DNA of 64,000 nucleotides from contig BDDD01000357.1 in assembly GCA_001972305.1 (NCBI GenBank), forward strand, positions 491,772 to 555,771, given 5' to 3'. The position numbers were made by a program, and so were the translations under genes. This document shows positions 56,883 through 64,000 of this stretch, one piece after another. Numbering within the stretch: the first letter of the stretch is position 1; the number at the start of each line of letters is the position of its first letter. The notes under the pieces are model-generated. The model saw only the letters and a list, made by a program, of their open reading frames with translations. It made no database searches and was not told where the DNA came from. This DNA comes from Cephalotus follicularis. Lineage: Eukaryota; Streptophyta; Magnoliopsida; Oxalidales; Cephalotaceae.

Positions 56883-57427
56883 TTAAATAATCTCATATTT
56901 ATCTAATATGTATAAGTCATTATGGAGAAAACATTGCGCATACATTATATCATTAAATATAACAGTACAACACTTGTTATTTATATTTATTACAAAGCCA
57001 TCGGCATCTAATGCCGGAATAGATATAATGTTTCTCAAAATGCTAGGAGCATATATATAATGTTTAAGTTCTAAACTTAAGCCCGAAGGCAACTTTATAC
57101 AAACAGTTCCTATAGCTACAGATTCAACCATTGACCCATCTGCTAGCCATAGGTATTCTTCTCCATGCTCAAGCTCTCTTATTTCCTGCAATACATGTAT
57201 ATTAGAACATATGTGCGTACCACAACTACTGTCTAATATCCAGAAAGAAGAATCAGGCAAATACATATTAACTTCAATAAAATATAAGTATCTCATACAT
57301 TTGCCTATAGATTGAAAATAAAGAGGACAATTCCTCTTCCAGTGTCCCATCTGTCCACAATGAAAGCAAGGTCCCTTTTCAGGGTTCTCGGCTGTAGAGG
57401 TGGAAGCCTCGGTATTTATCATTGATG
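56883..57427 (-). pseudogene. Copia-4 zinc knuckle and protease
   Basis: Minus strand, 179 residues open. The zinc knuckle CFHCGQMGHWKRNC is a complete CX2CX4HX4C. The protease motif is WILDSSCGTHIC, with the catalytic Asp present and the following Gly changed to Ser. The rest (LADGSMVESVAIGTV, LRNIISIPALDADGF) follows the copia protease pattern. It ends with a TAA at 56883 before the pre-integrase finger. Confidence 0.88.
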
Positions 57428-58178
57428 GTGCTGCAATCTCTTTGCTAGTCTGGCTCTCTTTTTTTAAATAGATGCCAGTTTAGATAGCAGCGCTCCCTGT
57501 TTTGCCTTGCCCTTATCAGGGGTAGACCTGCCCTTTCCCTTGGGCCTAGAGGACTGTCCCACTGCCATAACGGGCGCTTTGTCCTTTTGCATATTCAGCT
57601 CCGCCTCTCTTAACATATTTAAGAGATCAGCCAAACTGGCCTTAATCCTATTCATGTTAAAATTTGTAACGAAAACCTGAAAAGGAAGGCGGAAGTGAAT
57701 GCAAAATCAGATATGTGCTTAACTTCGCATCTTGGATGATGTTGAGGGCTAATAGACGTTCAATCGCATTGATCATTCTTAGCACATGATCATTTACAGA
57801 AGTTCCCTCTACCATTTTGCTACCAAATAGTTCAGCAGTTAGCTGGAAGTGAGCATTCCTGATGCTTTCCCCATAAAGCTCACGAATATGCAGCATAATG
57901 ACTCTAGCATCTTTCATTTTATCATGCTGAATTTGGAGAGCATAAGACATAGATGCCATCATATAGCATCTAATTTTCTTATCATCCTCTAGACATTTCT
58001 TGTAAATGGCTTTCACCTCATCTAATGCATCCTTTACAGGCAATGTAGGCATAGGGGATTCAAGAACATAATCTATGTTCTCTGAATTGAAAACTATTCT
58101 CAAATTTCTGAGCCAGTCCTTAAAGTTAGGACCAGTGAGTACATTCTTCTCAAGAATGACTGATAAAGGGTTTGTCAT
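57428..58178 (-). pseudogene. Copia-4 gag
   Basis: ATG at 58178 gives MTNPLSVILEKNVLTGPNFK; the 20 residues upstream in the open frame are a hydrophobic run without homology. Copia Gag blocks follow: DWLRNLRIVFNSE, CYMMASMSYALQIQHDKM, RELYGES, HVLRMINAIERL, LILHSLPPSF. The frame changes at about 57655 and continues with SLADLLNMLREAELNM and a basic linker to a stop near 57464. The same block order is present in Copia-1. Confidence 0.87.
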
Positions 58179-59495
58179 CGCAGGATCTACAGATATAAAA
58201 AAAATGAAAATAATCAGTAAAGTAGAAATAAAATTCAATAAGCATAAAGTTTTGGTCTTTAAAATTTATGATACCTCTCACTGTTTTTTGAGAATCTCAT
58301 AACCCTCAAAGTATGGGAGACTAGAATTAGCAATCCAACTCATGGACTATAATTCAGAGTGGGTGATCGATGTCCTCCAACCTTATTATCACAACTTGAG
58401 TGCTCAACAAGTTATGATAAGCTTTACAGTTAGGCAAAGCTCTTTACCGATTGTGTAACTCTTGCACAACCCTCGATCTTTTGTTTTGCCTCTAGATGTA
58501 AACTGACCTTAAGTGTGCTCAACAAGTCAAATACAGCCTAGTCAAGCATGACCCTTCATCAACATACATGTGAATAAGTGATAAAACCCTTGGGTGTGGC
58601 CCAAATAGAATCTGATCACTAATCCATTTATATGCACATCTTATGTTCTATTTATGTAAACATCCTACTGGAATACAAACCTTGAGTGTTCTCAACAAGC
58701 TTACACCAGACAGAATCATTCACATAAATAGTAATGAAGGAAGGCGACGGCCTAAAACTTTTTAGTTTCGCGACCTAAAACTTTTTAGTTTCGTCATTTG
58801 CTTGATATTTACAATTTGAGGGTTTGTAAGGTCACTTTTTAATTTTAGGCCAAACCTTTATTAATCATATTATAGGTATGTGCCATAATATTTGGAGGTC
58901 GTTGGAACCTCTAGCATAATTTAGGCATGTATCTCATACATTCTAACATCCTAATGATAAATCACGGACTCCCACTATTGTGAATTTCTTGAACTCAAAG
59001 CAAGCCACTAGTCTTATTCCTAGGTGTGATATTATAACAAGCATTTATATCCCATACTTGGCACGGGTTGTAATATTCTTCAATCTTCATATTTCTCCAC
59101 CTTTTGCTTCTGCTGCAACTCTCGTAGATAAATTACAATTTTCTAGTTATAACTAAAGAAACCTTGATTCACAATCAATAGGATTTACAAGGAGAAAGAA
59201 AGAATTTATTGATACAGATTAAAGAGAGAGAAGAGGCATTCAAGCCCCAAAGATAAAATTATTACAATTATTCCCATTTTTGTAAAATAATCACAGCATT
59301 CAACATTTGAAAATAAAATCTTAACTAAGTCATGTCCGTGAAATATCATCATGCATATTAATTCAATCTCATGAAGTAATATAAAATGTGATCTATTTGC
59401 TACTATCACCATAGTTTATTGATTGAGTTATAATATATGTTCAAAAACATATCGCAAAGGTTGGAAAAACCATAAGGTTTGTTCTCTGACCTAAG
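58179..59495 (-). other. Copia-4 leader, gag-proximal part
   Basis: 1.3 kb of the untranslated leader. No coding or repeated structure seen, apart from a short CGACCTAAAACTTTTTAG duplication near 58745-58795. Confidence 0.45.
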
Positions 59496-59680
59496 CAGAC
59501 CAGCGCATATGTCTGGCAAGCAGACTAGCGCATATGTCTGGCAAGCAGACTAGCGCAAATGTCTGGCAAGCAGACTAGCGTACATGTCTGGTGAGCAGAC
59601 TAGCACACATGTATGGCGAGCAGAGCGCTTATGTCTGGCGAGTAGACTAGCGCACATGTATGGCAAGCAGACCAACGCCC
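59496..59680. repeat. 25-bp tandem repeat in the Copia-4 leader
   Basis: About seven units of CAGACTAGCGCATATGTCTG plus GCAAG, the first four nearly identical. CAGAC and GTCTG at the ends of each unit are complementary, so each unit can form a hairpin. Confidence 0.93.
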
Positions 59681-59699
59681 TCTTCCTCTGAGGTATTCC

Positions 59700-60056
59700 T
59701 TCAAGGATCGAAGTCTGACTTCAAGCTTTAAGGTTTGTTCTCAAATGACGTCGTCTGCTTACATACATGCTGGTCTGACCTCAAGCTTCTGAGGTCTAAC
59801 CTGAAGTGGTGAGGTCTGACTTACATGCAAAGAGGTATGACTTCAATCCCTTGAGGTCTAACCTCAAGCAGCGAGGTTCGCTCACTTGCTTTGTGGTCTG
59901 GCCTTAATCCCCTGAGGTCTAACCTCAAGTGCCAAGGTTCTGCACCTCTTGCATCATGGTCTGACTTCAAGCCCTTGAGGTCTAACCTTAAGCAGCGATG
60001 TCTGACCTCACGTATCATGGTCTGACATTTTGCTTTGTGGTCTGACCTTAAGCTAT
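59700..60056. repeat. GAGGTCTGACCTC word array in the Copia-4 leader
   Basis: About fifteen degenerate words (GAGGTCTAACCTCAAG, TGGTCTGACTTCAAG and similar) spaced 15-30 bp apart, next to the primer site. In the sense of the element the word reads GAGGTTAGACCTC, the same word and sense as in Copia-1. Confidence 0.88.
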
Positions 60057-60132
60057 ATGACCATAGGAACCATGAAAACTCCATCAATACAAGCTAATTA
60101 GATCACATAAAAAACTTACAAGAACCAATTAA

Positions 60133-60144
60133 GCTCTGATACCA
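60133..60144 (-). other. Copia-4 primer binding site
   Basis: The minus strand reads TGGTATCAGAGC, two bases from the 5' LTR, matching initiator tRNA-Met. Confidence 0.92.
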
Positions 60145-60146
60145 TT

Positions 60147-61843
60147 TGTTGGAATTTGTAGTGCATAGAAACACTAATATGAAGAGAAAAAAAGGATAGC
60201 ATGCAAGGTTTCAAAATTCTACACAAAACCAATCATTCTCCAAGGATCATTGATGCTTAAATAAGTTATTAACGTAGTTTAGAAACTCTTTCTAACAAGT
60301 AAAAGGAGATAGTAACTCACTTGATGGAGTTATTCCTTCCTTCAAGTTCCTTTTGCTTTCCAAGGCTAGCTTCCAAGTAGAGGAAGTCCTCTAAAGCTAT
60401 CCACACCAAGATGATCTCCTTTCTCCAACTTTTGGACGTGAGAGAAACTTTTTTTCTTCTTCTTCTTCTTTTTCCAACTTTTTGGATCGCTAGATAAAAC
60501 TATTTTTCTTCACCTCTCAACTTTCTCAAAGTCGGTTGGCATTAATGAGAAGTGATCTTCCGTTTGTCTTATGCTAGTAAGTATCATTAATGAAAAAGAT
60601 ATGATTTCAATAATATCTTCCTTCACTACTTAACTCTTAAGTGATTTAGACATAATCATTGGTAGATATTAATGTCTCATGAAATCATCTTATGATTTCT
60701 ATCATGCTTTATAGGAGATCAACACTTGTATTGTGTGTGACTCTTTCGGTTCATAATTATGCTGGCCGTAGAATTAAATTATGATTCTTGTAATCATTTA
60801 ATCAAACATTTTTCATCACATGAAAACACTTTAATTAACTTTCCCAATTAAAACTCTTTTAATCCTTTTTCATCCAAGATAGGCTATCAATCTACCTCAG
60901 GCATTCTATTGATCAACATCGACATCTAGCAATCCATACTGACTCCCAGGTAATATGAATTTTCCTTGAACCATAAAATACAGGTTCGTGCATGTTTAAT
61001 CCTTCCATCGTCAATACTCTAATTAAACCTAGTGTATGGATTACGTCAAACCCTAATAGTTCAATTAATCGGTACCTTGATATAATGTCATTGACTATGT
61101 CATAATAGAGGCGCCCCTCTTATATGAACCAGCGATATCTGAACATTTCCTTCATATCACTGCATTTACCCTGGCCAGGGATTTTCTGCCAATAACCAAT
61201 CAATATGAGCATCTTTCCCTTTTACTGGGAGCGACGGATCCAATCATGCTTACTCACCTATCTCTGTCATAAACCTGCCATACCCAACCAATACTTGTAT
61301 ACTCCCCATGGTTATGAGACATATGTAAACATTGTTAAAGCATAGTATCCTATGCACAGGATACAAGTGATGGCTCATGTCTAAGGACCACTGTTGCACT
61401 GCTGCCATCAGAAATGTGCGTTTTACGTACAGTAAAAATTCCATTTGGGTATTCCTTCTTGTGAGTCAGCTTCAGTGAACTCATTCACTCACGTGTATTG
61501 CCCTTGTCTCCACAAAATGACTTATGAAATTAGTCACCCTCTAAACGAGCTGGCATACTACGTTCTGGTTTTATTGGATTAAGCATGTCCTGAGTATTTA
61601 ATTCTACGACCAGGAAGATTTAAGAATAAAACTTACCGAGGTTCCAATTCTCACTTCTTGATCTTATCAAGAATTTGGTTCCTCCAGTTTTAATCTTAGG
61701 ACATTCAAATATTAATACATATATTAATACATTAAATGAACTCATATCCATCATAAATAAATTATTCTTTTTATTGAATATCATTAAAGATAAGTTTACA
61801 TATTACAAAATATGGCAACTTCTTGTAGGACTTATCTCTAACA
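60147..61843 (-). repeat. Copia-4 5' LTR, 1,697 bp
   Basis: Plus-strand ends TGTTGGAATTTG and CTCTAACA. The inner end abuts the primer site. Confidence 0.9.
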
Positions 61844-61980
61844 AAAATTATGGATCTTCATATGAAATTCTCCTTCTTCTTTTTTGTGAAGATAGCTAGG
61901 GACTTTACCTCAACCCACTTAGTGAAATAATCGATGGCAAAAATCAAATGTTTCCTCTGTCCAGTAGCCTATGGCAGAGG
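61844..61980 (-). pseudogene. Tat-2 integrase, first core piece
   Basis: Minus strand: PLPQATGQRKHLIFAIDYFT, then KWVEVKSLAIFTKKKEENFI, containing the first catalytic Asp region of the Tat integrase core. It is cut at 61844 by Copia-4 and continues in 52511-52320. On the right it ends where the Gypsy-4 LTR begins. Confidence 0.85.
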
Positions 61981-62423
61981 TGTAAAAGCCATAAATATTA
62001 TAAAGTATTATTATTGGGCTTTGTAATTATTTTCTTTTCTATTGGGTTGAGCCCGAATTTTATGAAGTATTTATTTGGACCATAATGGAATAGAATTTAT
62101 GGGTTTGGGTTAAAGAGATTATTTTATTCTCATTGGGCCGAATTTAATGTAGTATGTGGTTTATTGGGCTTTAATAGAGAAAGTCTAATTTGGCCCAAGG
62201 GGGGGAGGCTGGCCCAAGTCCATGAATGGCCCTGCACCCGTAAGAATTGACTACACAATTCTAGATTCTTCCTTGGTGATTTTAAAAGGAGAATGGGGCA
62301 GAGAGCTACACTTTAGCCATTTTCTTCAAGTTTTAATCTAGAGAAACCGGGATAAGAGAGAGTGGGAGGTAGAAGACAAGTGGGTGCTGTCCAAGTGAAC
62401 CCCATGTCCCCTGCACTCTATCC

Positions 62424-62433
62424 CTATAAATAC
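62424..62433 (+). promoter_or_regulatory. TATA box of Gypsy-4
   Basis: CTATAAATAC, 443 bp after the presumed LTR start, in the same context as the other LTR TATA boxes here. Confidence 0.6.
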
Positions 62434-62879
62434 CCATTCCCTGGGAGCAAGGGATTGTGCAAGGAAGGAGAAATTGAGCAAGCTAAAAGTGTAGCAGTCC
62501 CCAGCTTCAAGGAAGTCTAGAGTTATTGGCGATCTCCGTTTGCAACCATATCCCCAGGTAGGTTGCTCCATGTCCGAGTGCCCACCAGCTTGTCTGTGAT
62601 TATTGTATGTTGTTTGTCTGCTGTGTGCGTTTTATTGCTTGGTTATTTGTGTGTTGCTGTTAGTATTATATATATATATATATATAATTTATCCCTGGAG
62701 ACCCTTGAGACACGTTTACATGCCTTGGTATGTGGAGCTGGCTACCTCGACGCTATACGTCCCTGTAGGTAACCACTTTTTGTCGTACACATTGTTGGCA
62801 TGTACTGGGCTCTCTTTTGTGAAGGCGTTACTATGGTCTCCATTGGCATGCGCCATTGTATGCCACTGCGTGCGTCCTC

Positions 62880-63330
62880 TGCATGCCAAAAGCCAAGGAT
62901 GGAAGCGCCTGAGAAGCCAAGATGCCGAGGACGCAAGGTGCCAAGCTCCACTGCCATACCCGAGCTCCACCACCATGCTGGGCATCCATGCCAGAGCTTG
63001 ACGCATCATTGAGCATCCGTGCCGAGATGCCTAGCTTTCCCTGCAATGGCGCGGGGGTGGCAAGGTGTCGAGCAAAATGCCAGAGACGCCGAGAAGAAAT
63101 GCCAGAGATGCCGGGAAGAAGCGCCGGGGGTGACATGCAGAGGTGCCTAGCTCTTCTCTGCAATGGCGCCCGAGGTGGCAAGGTGTTGAGCATGCCAAGA
63201 CAAAGATTCTGTGGTGATGCGCCAGAGGAGTTGTGGTGACATGCCATAGATTACGGAGTAATGCACCGGGGGTGCCATTGGCCAGAGGTGGAGTGCCATG
63301 CACTGGTACGCGCCGAGCTCTACCTCTGCC
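62880..63330. repeat. GC-rich degenerate ATGCC/GGTGCC repeats
   Basis: Repeated GATGCCGRGR, GGTGGCAAGGTG and GCGCCGGGGGTG words. Long open frames on both strands here come from the low stop content of this composition and have no homology. Confidence 0.6.
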
Positions 63331-63636
63331 ATGCATTCTTGCGTGCGCCCAAGAAGAGAAGATAAATTAGTGTATGCACACATGCTTCCTTGCATGTGCA
63401 TGTCCCCACAGTACCCGGCTTTCATGTGTTTTCCCTGTATGTGCCCAAGAAGAAAGGAAATTGAATTCTTATATGCATGTGTCCCCGGGCAGGTATTGAC
63501 ATGTCGAATGTCCACTGTGCATGGGCCATGCATGCGCCAGAATGTGGCTTTGTGCATGGAAGGCACTATGCACTCTTTTATGCCCTTGTCGGGTTTAAGG
63601 TATGGAATGTAAAGAGTAAAGGAAGTATAAGGATGA

Positions 63637-63880
63637 TCCCAGGTAGGTGAGCCCAACTGGGGAGAATTCCGCCGAGCAGGTGAACCCAATGGGTGAATAC
63701 CGCGAGGTAGGTGATCCTCGGGAGAATCCTCCTGGTGAACCTAAAGGTGAATTCCGCTAGAGCTAGTGATCCAAAGGGTAAACCGCCAGAGCAGGTGAGC
63801 AAAGGGCAAATTCCGCTCAGCAGGTGAACCTGGAGAAGAATTTCACGGGCAGGTGAGCCTAAAGGTGAACCTTATATATT
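63637..63880. repeat. ~30-bp minisatellite in Gypsy-4
   Basis: Seven to eight degenerate units of CAGGTGAACCYAAAGGTGAA plus a TTCCGC-like tail. Confidence 0.85.
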
Positions 63881-64000
63881 GACCAGACCATAAGATGACC
63901 CGGATCAGACTCCTCTGTAATGCGATTGATATGTATAGCTTGAGTAGAGTTGTCCGAGGACAAAGGATAATGACTGTTATTTTATGGATTGTGGTATGCT

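Larger units (their letters stand above)
52512..61843 (-). mobile_element. Copia-4: Ty1/copia element with 1.7-kb LTRs
   Basis: Complete minus-strand element: 3' LTR 52512-54221, 5' LTR 60147-61843, primer site at 60133-60144 and polypurine region before the 3' LTR. The flanks AAATT (52507) and AAAAT(T) (61844) fit a 5-bp duplication. Gag and pol are moderately decayed and closest to Copia-1. It sits in the Tat-2 integrase. The LTRs differ by about 4-6 percent by eye. Confidence 0.92.
61981..64000 (+). repeat. Gypsy-4 5' LTR or leader, cut by window end
   Basis: Tat-2 homology ends at 61980 and a sequence starting TGTAAAAGCC begins, with several GGGCTTT/GGCCC boxes and a clear TATA box, as expected for U3 of a long gypsy LTR on the plus strand. 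No second copy lies in the window, so the LTR identity and its right end are inferred. GC-rich repeats fill 62880-63330 and a 30-bp minisatellite lies at 63640-63880. Confidence 0.6.

Noticed and set aside
59496..59680. Regular repeats resembling a CRISPR array
   Set aside because: Units are contiguous without unique spacers, the context is a plant retrotransposon leader and no cas genes are present.
62831..63689. Several overlapping open frames of 100-180 codons on both strands
   Set aside because: They lie in GC-rich degenerate repeats, exist on both strands at once and show no homology.

Overview
The window looks like gene-free, transposon-saturated chromatin of a flowering plant, most likely a eudicot with a large genome. 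I see no host protein gene, rRNA, tRNA gene or CRISPR array. The assignment to plants rests on the element lineages: Tat-type Ty3/gypsy with two RNase H domains, Tekay/Del-like Ty3/gypsy with very long LTRs, Tnt1/Tork-like and other Ty1/copia elements with initiator-Met tRNA primer sites, En/Spm (CACTA) with a Tnp2-type transposase, and small hAT elements with 8-bp target duplications. The species cannot be read from this.

Layout. 1-6741: Gypsy-1, minus strand, with near-identical 2.0-kb LTRs but deleted capsid, protease and integrase core. It is inserted in Tat-1 (6742-12556, minus), whose integrase it interrupts. Tat-1 sits in an old CACTA transposon (12557-13871 plus 24235-26262), which is also split by Copia-1 (13872-24234, plus, 2.5-kb LTRs). 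27145-28651: a hAT element with a perfect 8-bp duplication, carrying a nested 636-bp solo LTR with a perfect 5-bp duplication. 28660-31362: AT-rich DNA with one inverted-repeat MITE. 31363-38139: Copia-2 (plus). 38210-43196: Copia-3 (plus, Tnt1-like). 43331-44115 and 45075-45714: two further hAT-like elements. 45815-48693: 3' LTR of Gypsy-3 (minus). 49095-61980: Tat-2 (minus), whose integrase is cut into three pieces by a 2.7-kb solo LTR (49601-52319) and by Copia-4 (52512-61843, minus). 61981-64000: start of a plus-strand long-LTR element, Gypsy-4, cut by the window edge.

Every coding region is a decayed gag or pol copy with stops, frameshifts or lost catalytic residues. Copia-2 and Copia-4 are the least damaged. 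Insertion junctions fix the relative order: CACTA before Tat-1 and Copia-1; Tat-1 before Gypsy-1; hAT before its solo LTR; Tat-2 before both of its insertions.

The signal I find most unusual is that several unrelated elements carry arrays of short, degenerate palindromic words in their LTRs or untranslated leaders. The word built on GTCGAC/GTTGAC/ATCGAT occurs in Gypsy-1, Copia-2, a hAT element, Gypsy-3 and the 2.7-kb solo LTR. A GAGGTCAGACCTC word occurs in Copia-1 and Copia-4. A second observation is that the two LTRs of Copia-1 differ strongly over their first ~640 bp and only slightly afterwards, which suggests gene conversion. Divergence figures are estimates by eye, not alignments.
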